A stretch of 64,000 nucleotides of DNA from Pyxidicoccus parkwaysis (GTDB taxonomy: Bacteria; Myxococcota; Myxococcia; Myxococcales; Myxococcaceae), in contig NZ_CP071090.1 in the NCBI RefSeq assembly GCF_017301735.1, forward strand, positions 5,942,001 through 6,006,000, in the 5' to 3' direction. How positions within the stretch are numbered: position 1 is the first letter of the stretch; every line of letters begins with the position of its first letter. A program made the translations under genes and the position numbers. The notes under the pieces are model-generated. The model saw only the letters and a program-made list of their open reading frames with translations, had not been told where the DNA came from and did not search any database. Shown here piece by piece: positions 16,031 to 23,685 of the stretch.

Positions 16031-17341
16031 ATGGGTGCGCGCTCCCGGCTTCAAGGTCTCCTGCTGTCGCTCCTGGTGATACCCGCCGCTGCGGCCCACG
16101 CGGCACCTCCGGGGCCCGACGTCGCGACCGTCACCAGGGCCTTCAAGGAGTTGGAGCGCACCTGCCGCGCGGACGCAGGTGCCCTCTGGGGCGGCTCCAT
16201 CTGCGCGCCCGTGCTGGTGGTGGACCCGCAGAGCCGCCGCTTCATCGCGAGCGAGGCTCCGAAGCAGGGCAAGTACCCCGGCCCCCCTTTCATCGGCGAC
16301 CTGCCGTCGGATGTGACGGTCGCCAACACCGCCACGGAATGGGCAGGCACCCTCTGGGTGCAGCTCCTCTGGCCCCTGCCGGAGGACGCCACGGCCCGGC
16401 GCGTGTTGATGGTGCACGAGTCCTTCCACCACCTGCAGCGCCGCCTGGGGCTCACCACGGGAGAGCGAGGCAACGCGCACCTCGACACGGCCCGGGGCCG
16501 CACCCTCATCCAGCTCGAATGGCGGGCGCTCACGAAGGCGCTGGAGTCGCGCGGAGCCGCACGTCGCGCCGCGATTCAGGATGCGCTCGGCTTCCGCGCG
16601 GCCCGCCGCGCCCTCTTTCCGAAGGCCGAGGAGGAGGAACGCGCGCTCGAGCAGAACGAGGGCCTCGCCGAGTACACCGGTGTGAGGCTCGGAGCCGGCA
16701 GCGCCGCCACGCGGGTCGCGGTCGTGAAGAAGGCGATGGCGGAGGCCATCGAGCGCCCCACCCTGGTGCGCGTCTTCGTGCATGCCACCGGCCCCGCGTA
16801 CGGGCTGCTCCTCGACGACGCGGCGGGCGCACGCTGGCGGCGCGAGGCCTTGGAGCGGGCGGACCTGGGCGAGCTGCTGGCCCGCGCGCTGTCCCTGGAC
16901 ACGAAGCCTCCGTCGGAGGAGCTGCTCGCCAGTCGCGGCAAGGCCTACGGCGCGCCCGACCTGGAGCAACATGAGGCCGAGCGCGAGCGTGAGGTCCAGG
17001 CGCGGCTGGCGACGCTGCGCAAGCGCTTCGTGGAGGGACCGGTGCTGCGGCTGCCGTTCCAACACATGCGCATCCAGTTCAACACCGCGGAGATAGTGCC
17101 CATCGAAGGCGTGGGCACCGTCTACTCCGGCGCGCGCATCGTGGATGACTGGGGCAGCCTGGTGGCGCGCTCAGGCGTCCTGGTGGACGCGAACTGGAAG
17201 AGCGCGCTGGTGCCCCTTCCCTTCGAGACGCGTGACGGCCGGCTCGTTGGCGATGGCTGGGAGCTGGAGCCAGCCACGGGCTGGTCGCAGACCCCGGGCG
17301 AGCGCACGGGCGACGTCACCCTGCTCAAGCCCACGAAATGA
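16031..17341 (+). CDS. Secreted protein with HExxH motif, putative metallopeptidase
   Basis: AAGGAGG precedes ATG 16031 at good spacing. The 436-residue product has a signal peptide (LLSLLVIPAAAAHA). At 129-133 it carries HESFH, a zinc HExxH signature, within a helix (RVLMVHESFHHLQRRLG), and about 80 residues later a helix with NEGLAEY (Glu210, Glu214) that could give the third ligand, as in gluzincins. The C-terminal ~120 residues are beta-rich, with a short basic helix before them. I do not recognise the family by name. The 260 bases before it (15771-16030) hold no gene that I can support. It probably acts in the periplasm or outside. Confidence 0.7.
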   Translation: MGARSRLQGLLLSLLVIPAAAAHAAPPGPDVATVTRAFKELERTCRADAGALWGGSICAPVLVVDPQSRRFIASEAPKQGKYPGPPFIGDLPSDVTVANTATEWAGTLWVQLLWPLPEDATARRVLMVHESFHHLQRRLGLTTGERGNAHLDTARGRTLIQLEWRALTKALESRGAARRAAIQDALGFRAARRALFPKAEEEERALEQNEGLAEYTGVRLGAGSAATRVAVVKKAMAEAIERPTLVRVFVHATGPAYGLLLDDAAGARWRREALERADLGELLARALSLDTKPPSEELLASRGKAYGAPDLEQHEAEREREVQARLATLRKRFVEGPVLRLPFQHMRIQFNTAEIVPIEGVGTVYSGARIVDDWGSLVARSGVLVDANWKSALVPLPFETRDGRLVGDGWELEPATGWSQTPGERTGDVTLLKPTK

Positions 17342-17373
17342 CCTGCTGAGCAGCGCACGCCGACCCAGGCGAC

Positions 17374-17940
17374 TCAAGGCATGACCGCATACATGCACGT
17401 CGGGGGACAGTCGGGCCCGTTGGGCTGCGAGATGCGATACATGACGCTCGAGCGCTCATCGACGAGCTTGCGGCCGTCACGCGTCTGGATGGTGATGGCG
17501 TAGACATCACCATTCTCGAGCACGGCCCGAGGCGGTGTGTCGTAGCTCACGCTCAATTCGAATCCCTGCTGAGGTACCGGAAAGACGCCAATGGAGACAT
17601 GTGGCTGGTCTTTCGCGGGGATGCCGTTCGAGGGGACCTGAAGAAAGTTGCGCACGGGGTAGCCTCCGGGCCCCACCTCCTCGGAGAACCCCGCGAGGTC
17701 GATAGACGCACAAACATCATTCCGGCAAGCGGTCAGCGTGCTGGCGCGCAGCACGCTCAGCGGCACGTCGACGGTCTTCTTCCAGGTGGCGCCAGGGATG
17801 CACCCAATCAGCGTGCATACCTTGTCGCGGCCCGGTTGAGCCGCCCCCGTCGACGTGGGCGCCAGGCTCGCGGGGCCACCGCAACCCATGACGGCCCCAA
17901 CCATGACGAGCCCCCAGCCCCACCTCGCGAATCGATGCAT
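17374..17940 (-). CDS. Hypothetical lipoprotein
   Basis: ATG 17940 follows AGGAGGGGGAG. Its 188 residues begin with a lipoprotein signal (lipobox AVMGC, Cys20) with Gly at +2. The mature part has paired cysteines (VCTLIGC; ACRNDVCAS; CPPTC) and reads as a beta-sandwich with alternating strands (DVYAITIQTRDGRKL). No family is recognised. It converges on the HExxH protein gene with 32 bases between stops. Confidence 0.75.
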   Translation of the reverse strand: MHRFARWGWGLVMVGAVMGCGGPASLAPTSTGAAQPGRDKVCTLIGCIPGATWKKTVDVPLSVLRASTLTACRNDVCASIDLAGFSEEVGPGGYPVRNFLQVPSNGIPAKDQPHVSIGVFPVPQQGFELSVSYDTPPRAVLENGDVYAITIQTRDGRKLVDERSSVMYRISQPNGPDCPPTCMYAVMP

Positions 17941-18031
17941 GCGACTCCCCCTCCTTCAGACGAGAGGCCAGCCTAACGCGGGGCTTCGCGAGGCAGAAAG
18001 AGGGGGAATCACAGCACGGGGCGCGGGCGCT

Positions 18032-18184
18032 TCAGGGCTTCGACTCAGGGCGCTTCTTGCTGCCCTGGTTCTCCCATTGCTTCTGCTCCTCGGTGAGGCT
18101 GAGCCGCGAGCTCCACAAGGCGGGCCCGAACACCACGATGAGAAGCGTCATCACCAAGATACCGACGAGAAGTTCCAAAAACAT
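18032..18184 (-). CDS. Small membrane protein (50 aa)
   Basis: The frame is open further upstream, but ATG 18184 starts the only sensible protein. It has one strongly hydrophobic segment (residues about 2-22, FLELLVGILVMTLLIVVF) followed by a short charged cytoplasmic or periplasmic tail rich in Lys, Glu and Gln that ends at residue 50. An AGG lies upstream at loose spacing. It lies about 90 bases before the lipoprotein gene on the same strand. The function is unknown; single-span proteins of this size are often regulators or subunits of membrane complexes. Confidence 0.5.
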   Translation of the reverse strand: MFLELLVGILVMTLLIVVFGPALWSSRLSLTEEQKQWENQGSKKRPESKP

Positions 18185-18358
18185 ATCCGACCTGGCTCTT
18201 TCTGAAGTGCTGTGGAAATGCATGCTGGCGTGACGGACACCGGCGGCGAGCCCGGGCGCGAGGGCGCTCTTCTCAGGAGCGGCCCTCACGCGGGTCCACC
18301 GTGCCGGCTTCGACGTGCTTCAGGACGTGGCAGGGCCTCGTCCTGGAGCCAGGAACTC

Positions 18359-18760
18359 TCACAGCAGGAGCGTGCGGATACGGAGGAAGACAGGTGGCCC
18401 CTGGGCGCGCGGCGCTTCCCACGACGCGAGCGACGGAAGCGGCCCACCCTCGGGAGGACGGACGTCCAGCCACGTGGGAGGCAGGGCCAGCGGGGCGACA
18501 ATCACGAACGGAGTGCTGGTGACATCCGCGAAGGCCGGCGCGGGCAGTCGCCAGCCCGGCTCGTCGCAGCAGTCCATGCGCAGCATCGCCCGCGCATGCG
18601 GCGCCTGCTCCGCCTTCTCCAGCCCATGAGGGCAGCGACAATGGGTGGAGCGCCGCTCGATTTGCTTGGGGCAGTAGTGCGCGGGCCCGCTCGCACCGAT
18701 GGCCACGGCCTGCCAGCCGAGCAGAAGCGCGAGTGTGAAGAGGCGCAGGACCAGCGACAC
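18359..18760 (-). CDS. Small secreted Cys/His-containing protein of unknown function
   Basis: GTG 18760 is preferred because GGAGA lies five bases upstream; an in-frame ATG at 18799 is the alternative. The 133-residue product has a signal peptide (LFTLALLLGWQAVAIGASG), then a Cys/His cluster (HYCPKQ; THCRCPHG; MDCCDE) and ends in a strand PPVFLRIRTLLL. The layout recalls small exported proteins encoded beside copper or TonB-linked genes that end in the same way. No such gene is adjacent, so metal binding is only a guess. Confidence 0.6.
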   Translation of the reverse strand: MSLVLRLFTLALLLGWQAVAIGASGPAHYCPKQIERRSTHCRCPHGLEKAEQAPHARAMLRMDCCDEPGWRLPAPAFADVTSTPFVIVAPLALPPTWLDVRPPEGGPLPSLASWEAPRAQGPPVFLRIRTLLL

Positions 18761-19123
18761 GATGTCTCCGCATATACGCGCGCCCCGGAGCAGCCGCAAC
18801 GCCGAGACTCGGTGTCCCCCGGGGCAGTGCGCATGGAAACAATGAGGGGTGCTTGCCAGGAAGCCCCGGCATCGTTAATCCTGTCGCCATGCACCTCGTG
18901 GTGAGCGCACGTCGATTTAGCCGCCCCCCGGCCCCGTTTGGGAGTCGGGAGGCCGTGCTCTTCGACTGAGCGCACGCCCCTCTCGTTGGTGGAACGCCGT
19001 CTGGCGCGACGCCCTCCCGAGCTCGCCGGGGGGACATCCGAAGCCGGCGGCGCATGGCGGCCCGGCCGCCTGGCGTCCCGGAGACCGCTGCGCTCCTACC
19101 GCGATTCCACCGAGAGGTTTCTC
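18761..19123. other. Divergent intergenic region, 363 bases
   Basis: It lies between the small Cys/His protein gene (minus) and the PheS-like ligase gene (plus). The ligase reading frame is open from 18938, but the translated stretch before 19124 is Arg-rich without domain character and is treated as leader. I see no tRNA, no T-box-like specifier and no clear promoter. A modestly AT-rich patch at 18835-18885 is the most likely promoter location. Confidence 0.4.
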
Positions 19124-20266
19124 ATGTCGTCCGTCTCTGTCTCCGTCTCCATCCTCAGCGCCGAGGAGCTTCGGCGCGCCCTGTCCGTTCGCGACCTCAC
19201 CGACCCCACCACCGGCCCGCATGCGATGCAGCAGCTCGTGTCCTCCGCGCTCGAAGCCCTGCGCACGGAGTGGGGCTCTGAGGTCCGCATCCACCGCCAG
19301 AGCCCCGTCGTCTCCATCGCCGACAACTACGACCGGCTCCACTACCCGCCGGGCGGCGCCGCCCGAGACGCGCGCTACTCACGCTACGTCTGTGACACCG
19401 CCCTCCTCCGCTCGCAGACGTCGGCCATGATTCCGGGCGTCCTGCGGGGCCTGTCCGCCAGGCCTCCCGAGGACGCGCTGCTGGCCTGCCCCGGCCTCGT
19501 CTACCGCCGCGACTGCATCGACCGGCTGCACACCGGCGAGCCCCACCAGATGGACCTCTGGCGCATCCGCCGGGGGCCACCGCTGACGACAGACGACCTG
19601 CGACACATGATTTCCACCGTCGTCCGCGCGCTGCTCCCGGGACGCGAGCTGAAGCTCACTCCGGCCGTCCACCCGTACACCACCGATGGCCTCCAGATAG
19701 ACGTGCTCCAGGGCAACGAGTGGGTGGAGATTGGCGAGTGCGGCCTCGCGCTCCCCGCGCTGCTCGAGGAGAGCGGCCTCGACACGCGCACCACCACGGG
19801 CCTCGCCATGGGATTGGGAATGGACCGCATCCTGATGCTGCGCAAGGGATTGGACGACATCCGCCTGTTGCGCTCTGCGGACCCGCGCATCGCCTCGCAG
19901 CTCATGGATTTGGAGCCGTACCGCCCCGTGTCCTCCATGCCGGAGGTGCGGCGGGACTTGTCCATCGTCCTGGATGAACAACAGACACCCGAGGAGCTCG
20001 GAGACGCGGTGCGCGCGGCGCTGGGCGAGCGGGCGGAGCTGGTGGAGAGCGTGCAGGTGCTCTCGGAGACGCCCTACTCCGGGCTGCCGCCCAGCGCGGT
20101 GAAGCGCATGGGCGTGTCACCGGGACAGAAGAACGTCCTGCTCCGAGTCGTGCTGCGCGCACTGGACCGCACGCTCACCCATGACGAGTGCAACACGCTC
20201 CGCGACGACATCTACGCCGCGCTCCACCGGGGCGCCGCGTGGGAGTGGGCGAAGCGGCCGCACTGA
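19124..20266 (+). CDS. PheS-like class II ligase with C-terminal FDX-ACB domain
   Basis: ATG 19124 after GAGAGG; 380 residues. The first ~265 residues form a class II aminoacyl-tRNA synthetase core of the PheRS alpha type: motif 2 region YRRDCIDRLHTGEPHQMDLW and motif 3 region GLAMGLGMDRILMLRKG with DDIRLLRSADPRI, which matches the end of bacterial PheS. The last ~95 residues (PEVRRDLSIVLDEQQTPEELG, later LTHDECNTLRDDIYAAL) form a ferredoxin-fold anticodon-binding (FDX-ACB) domain normally found at the end of PheT. This single-chain layout is that of mitochondrial PheRS. The N-terminal coiled coil of PheS and all of PheT are absent, so it is a paralogue rather than the housekeeping enzyme. 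The substrate is unknown: tRNA charging or amino-acid transfer in a natural product are both possible. Confidence 0.85.
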   Translation: MSSVSVSVSILSAEELRRALSVRDLTDPTTGPHAMQQLVSSALEALRTEWGSEVRIHRQSPVVSIADNYDRLHYPPGGAARDARYSRYVCDTALLRSQTSAMIPGVLRGLSARPPEDALLACPGLVYRRDCIDRLHTGEPHQMDLWRIRRGPPLTTDDLRHMISTVVRALLPGRELKLTPAVHPYTTDGLQIDVLQGNEWVEIGECGLALPALLEESGLDTRTTTGLAMGLGMDRILMLRKGLDDIRLLRSADPRIASQLMDLEPYRPVSSMPEVRRDLSIVLDEQQTPEELGDAVRAALGERAELVESVQVLSETPYSGLPPSAVKRMGVSPGQKNVLLRVVLRALDRTLTHDECNTLRDDIYAALHRGAAWEWAKRPH

Positions 20267-20335
20267 GCCCGTGACACAGCGATGACGTCATGTGCGCGCC
20301 ACACTCGCCCAGCGGGACGCGCGCTCCTCCAGGTT

Positions 20336-20375
20336 GGCGGACCTCCCAGCGATGTCACATGCCGGGAGGTCCGCC
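20336..20375 (+). terminator. Strong hairpin after the PheS-like gene
   Basis: Perfect 12-base arms, GGCGGACCTCCC (20336-20347) and GGGAGGTCCGCC (20364-20375), enclose a 16-base loop. CCAG and CTGG flank them and could extend the stem across a small bulge. It lies 70 bases after the ligase stop and 85 before the next start. A short T-run comes only 20 bases later, so it may be a terminator or a 5' leader structure for the lipoprotein gene. Confidence 0.5.
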
Positions 20376-20459
20376 CTGGCAAAGTCCGCTGAAACCTTTT
20401 CGGGGCACCCGTGTTCATGCCGGAAAGCGCGACTCCCGCGCCTTTCCAGGAACTTCCCC

Positions 20460-22094
20460 GTGAACCAAAACCACCGAAGAAGACCCCCGCTTCTCCTGGC
20501 CCTCGCACTCCCGACCCTCGTTGCCATGGGGGCTTGCCAGCCGGAAACGGACTCCGTCGACGATGCCGCTGTCGAGAGCACCACCGGGCGCGCACAGGAA
20601 GCCGTTTGCAGTCCCTACGTGTCGCTCAACGGCACTGCCACCATCACGCTCGACAACAGTCTGCAGCCGCCCGCCATCGTGAATGACAGGAGCCTCGTCA
20701 TCACGAAGCAGGCCGGGTACTCCTCGGTGAAGCCGCTGTTCACGCTCGGAAGAATGCTCAAGGACAACGGCAACTTCATCAACTACCACATCTGCCAGGA
20801 CCGCCCCGGCGACCCGCTCAAGGACCTGGAAAAGTTCGTGCGCAACCCATTCCAGGCGGGGGCCAATGACGTGAACGAGCACAACGCCTGGACCCGGGTC
20901 AAGTTCGGGGCGATTCCGACAATCAGAAACACGTTTCAGGAGAAGATTCTGAACCCGTGGACGGCCGGCGACGAAAACGGTCCATTCCGCCTTCTCGCGG
21001 TGGTCAACCGCATGGATATCGCCGGTGACATCGACAGCCGCGGCGGCGGTAACTTCGCGGGGAGTGAGCGGCGGTGGTTCGGCGAGGGACGCCTGGTCTT
21101 CGGCCTGAACCAGGATGTCGACGGAAGCACGCCGTACCCCATGACGCTCATCATGGAGTACCGGCTGCCAGCCTTGAAGGAGACCACCGTCGGCAGCAAC
21201 ACCACGTACGAGCTCGACACCAGCTTCGACAACGTGGCCGGGCCCGCGGGCAACGACGCATGGAGAGACGGCCGGGCGCGCTGGGCAAAGCTCTGGCGCG
21301 AGCTGTCCCGATATCCTCACACCGACGCCAGGTACAAGGCGCTGCTGCTCAACATCGTCAAGCTGTTCGCCACCGGAGACAACCTGCTCGCCCTTCGGAC
21401 CGGAGAGCGGGTCTACGATACGAGCACGAGCTCATTCGCCAACGAATTCGAGTACCGCGAGTTCTACCATAACGACCAGTGGAACCTCGCGACGCGCAAG
21501 CTCCGCCGGGAGCCGATTCTCTGCGCCCAGGGAAGCAACTCCCTCAAGAATCGAATCCTGGAGGAGTGGAACCCCGCGGCCAATGATTTCCATTTCACGT
21601 TCATGCTGGGCGAGCGGAAGCTCGAACAGACCGAGGTCGACGAGCTGTCGGCGCTCTGCGGGAACAACCAATACCCATCACCGAAGGGTCTGCCCTACGG
21701 GCAGGACCTGAACTCCGGCGGGTACGGGCTCCGAGCCAAGTTCACGCGCTTCAACAGCAGCACGCTGTGGACGATAAGCAACGTCAACGAGACCCGGCGG
21801 CACAAGACCGCCGCGGCCACATGCAGCGGCTGTCATTCGACGGAGACGGGAAACTCGACGGTCTTCCACATCAGCCCCAGGTTGGCCGGCGAGGATGCCC
21901 AGGTCTCGGCATTCCTGACCGGACCCGTGCAGGTCAACCCGAACGGCACGCCCTACACATTGAACGAGCTGGCGGACCGCAGCACCATGCTCGCCAATTT
22001 CGCCGCCAGATACGATTACTCGCTCGACTACCCCGCGAGCCACGAGCAGCTCTACTGCAACATCAACCCGTGCTCGCAGACGACCTACCCGTGA
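20460..22094 (+). CDS. Large lipoprotein with a single haem c-type CxxCH motif
   Basis: GTG 20460 is chosen because it begins a lipoprotein signal (arginine-rich start, hydrophobic stretch, lipobox AMGAC, Cys26); AGGAA lies eight bases upstream. The 544-residue product has no named domain that I recognise. Near the C-terminus CSGCH (Cys455, Cys458, His459) is a haem c attachment motif, preceded by RHKTAAAT and followed by STETGNS. The middle contains conserved-looking aromatic stretches (LLAVVNRMDIAGDID; RLVFGLNQD) typical of a family I have seen in myxobacterial and other delta-type genomes as large hypothetical proteins. If haem is bound, it could be an outer-surface redox protein; no partner cytochrome is nearby. 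Confidence 0.7.
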   Translation: MNQNHRRRPPLLLALALPTLVAMGACQPETDSVDDAAVESTTGRAQEAVCSPYVSLNGTATITLDNSLQPPAIVNDRSLVITKQAGYSSVKPLFTLGRMLKDNGNFINYHICQDRPGDPLKDLEKFVRNPFQAGANDVNEHNAWTRVKFGAIPTIRNTFQEKILNPWTAGDENGPFRLLAVVNRMDIAGDIDSRGGGNFAGSERRWFGEGRLVFGLNQDVDGSTPYPMTLIMEYRLPALKETTVGSNTTYELDTSFDNVAGPAGNDAWRDGRARWAKLWRELSRYPHTDARYKALLLNIVKLFATGDNLLALRTGERVYDTSTSSFANEFEYREFYHNDQWNLATRKLRREPILCAQGSNSLKNRILEEWNPAANDFHFTFMLGERKLEQTEVDELSALCGNNQYPSPKGLPYGQDLNSGGYGLRAKFTRFNSSTLWTISNVNETRRHKTAAATCSGCHSTETGNSTVFHISPRLAGEDAQVSAFLTGPVQVNPNGTPYTLNELADRSTMLANFAARYDYSLDYPASHEQLYCNINPCSQTTYP

Positions 22095-22107
22095 AGCCAG
22101 CGCGACG

Positions 22108-22127
22108 ACCGGCGGATGCCGCCAGGT
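22108..22127. terminator. Short hairpin between convergent genes
   Basis: GGCGG-ATG-CCGCC with an outer ACC/GGT pair across one bulged base lies in the 40-base gap between two converging stops. It could serve both strands. There is no T-run. Confidence 0.4.
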
Positions 22128-22134
22128 CCTCCCG

Positions 22135-23664
22135 TCACACCTTGTAGAGCAGGTCCATGTACTTCTTGAGCAAGTCACTCACGAGCCCCCGGAAGGGGAC
22201 GCTGGCCGCCATTCCGTAGACGGGCGCCATCGTCCCCTTCTCGCCGGGGTTCGCCTTCACGTGGGCCACGGCGTTGCGCAGGTCCTCGAGGAACTGGTCC
22301 GCCACGCCGGGCTGCGTGTGGCGCAGGGTGACGCACAGGTGGACCGCGGCGGGCTTGTGCAAGCCGTTGAGACTCCACCCGTGCGCGCCCATCTGCTCCA
22401 TCACCTTGAACACATCCAGCGTCTCCGAGCCGAAGGCGATGACGAACAGCGGGTCTCCCAGCACGTGCAGCTCCGGGATGGCCCGGATGCCCTGCTTGAG
22501 GGCATCCGCCGTCTCCAGGATGCGGCGCGTGGCCTCCAGGTAGCCCTGCTCGCCCATGCTCACCATGGACGCCCACGCGGTGGCGATGAGCGCCCCGGGC
22601 CGGCTGCCGGAGAACGTCGGTGAGAAGTAGATGCCGCCCGGCCAGTCCGTCGCCGTGAAGTACTGGTGCGAGCGCAGCTCCGTCCCCCGGTACAGCACCA
22701 CCGACGAGCCCTTGGCCGCGTAGCCGAACTTGTGCGTGTCCACGGAGATGGACGTCACGCCCGGCAGCCGGAAGTCGAAGGGCGGCACCTCGTAGCCCAG
22801 CTTCCGCGCGAAGGGCAGCACGAAGCCGCCCAGGCACGCGTCGGTGTGGAAGCCGATGCGCTTGCGCCGCGCCAACTCAGACAGCTCGGCGATGGGGTCG
22901 ATGACGCCGTGGGGAAAGCCCGGCGCGGAGCCGATGAGGACCATCGTGTTGCGGTTGATGGCCTTCTTCGTCGCGGCCACGTCCGCGCGGTAGTCCGGCC
23001 CCACCGGCACGCGCACCATCTTCACGCCGAAGTAGTGCGCCGCCTTGTCGAAGGCCGGGTGCGCGCTGGACGGCGCCACCATCTCCGGCTTCGTGATTCC
23101 CTTCTCCGCCCGCGCCTGGTCCCGATACGTCTTGATGGCGAGCATGATGCTCTCGGTGCCACCCGACGACATGGAGCCGCAGATGTGCTCCTCGGCGGGC
23201 TTGCCCGCGTTGGCCGCGTCCGCGCCGAGCATGCTCGCCGTCATGGCCACCACTTCGGCCTCGAACTTGGTCGCGCTGGGCCACAGGTCCGCGTGCAGCG
23301 GATTGCTCTGCGAATGGAGCGCGTACACGCGGTTGAGGAAGTCGATGTGCTCCGAGTCGCCGTTGTACACGGCGCCGGACACCCTGCCCTCGCGCCAGCG
23401 CATCTCCTCCTTCGCCTCCAGCGCCTGCAACTCCTTCAACACCTCCTCGCGCGAGCGCCCCGTCACCGGCAGATGGTCATGACTGGGCAGCTTCCCCCGG
23501 TACGGCTTGAGGTCTCCCTCCAGCTCGGACAGCAGCGAGTCCGTCTCCTTGGAGAGCAGCTCCCTCACCATGGGGACGGCCTTGAGGTAGCGCTCGGCGG
23601 CGGACAGCAGGCGCGGGGGCACATGGTTCAGCAGGCGCAGCGACTTCGGGTCGGGCAGTGCCAT
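22135..23664 (-). CDS. PLP-dependent lyase, sphingosine-1-phosphate lyase-like
   Basis: ATG 23664 after AAAGGA; 509 residues. It belongs to the group II decarboxylase/S1P-lyase family. SGGTESIM is the cofactor phosphate-binding segment, HTDACLGGFVLPFARKLG contains the Asp that pairs with the pyridine nitrogen, and Lys312 in SVDTHKFGYAAKGSS forms the Schiff base. The spacing and the GFDFRLPGVTSIS-type region are closer to sphinganine-1-phosphate aldolase than to glutamate decarboxylase. S1P lyases split long-chain base phosphates into a fatty aldehyde and phosphoethanolamine. No N-terminal membrane anchor is visible. The gene starts 21 bases after an FGGY sugar-kinase gene on the same strand, an unusual pairing. 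Specificity for sphingoid bases is inferred from family; myxobacteria do contain ceramides. Confidence 0.85.
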   Translation of the reverse strand: MALPDPKSLRLLNHVPPRLLSAAERYLKAVPMVRELLSKETDSLLSELEGDLKPYRGKLPSHDHLPVTGRSREEVLKELQALEAKEEMRWREGRVSGAVYNGDSEHIDFLNRVYALHSQSNPLHADLWPSATKFEAEVVAMTASMLGADAANAGKPAEEHICGSMSSGGTESIMLAIKTYRDQARAEKGITKPEMVAPSSAHPAFDKAAHYFGVKMVRVPVGPDYRADVAATKKAINRNTMVLIGSAPGFPHGVIDPIAELSELARRKRIGFHTDACLGGFVLPFARKLGYEVPPFDFRLPGVTSISVDTHKFGYAAKGSSVVLYRGTELRSHQYFTATDWPGGIYFSPTFSGSRPGALIATAWASMVSMGEQGYLEATRRILETADALKQGIRAIPELHVLGDPLFVIAFGSETLDVFKVMEQMGAHGWSLNGLHKPAAVHLCVTLRHTQPGVADQFLEDLRNAVAHVKANPGEKGTMAPVYGMAASVPFRGLVSDLLKKYMDLLYKV

Positions 23665-23685
23665 GGCGGATTCCTTTCCGGAGCG

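Noticed and set aside
18761..19123. Possible T-box leader before the PheS-like gene
   Set aside because: No specifier loop, T-box sequence or antiterminator is visible, and T-boxes are not usual in this group.
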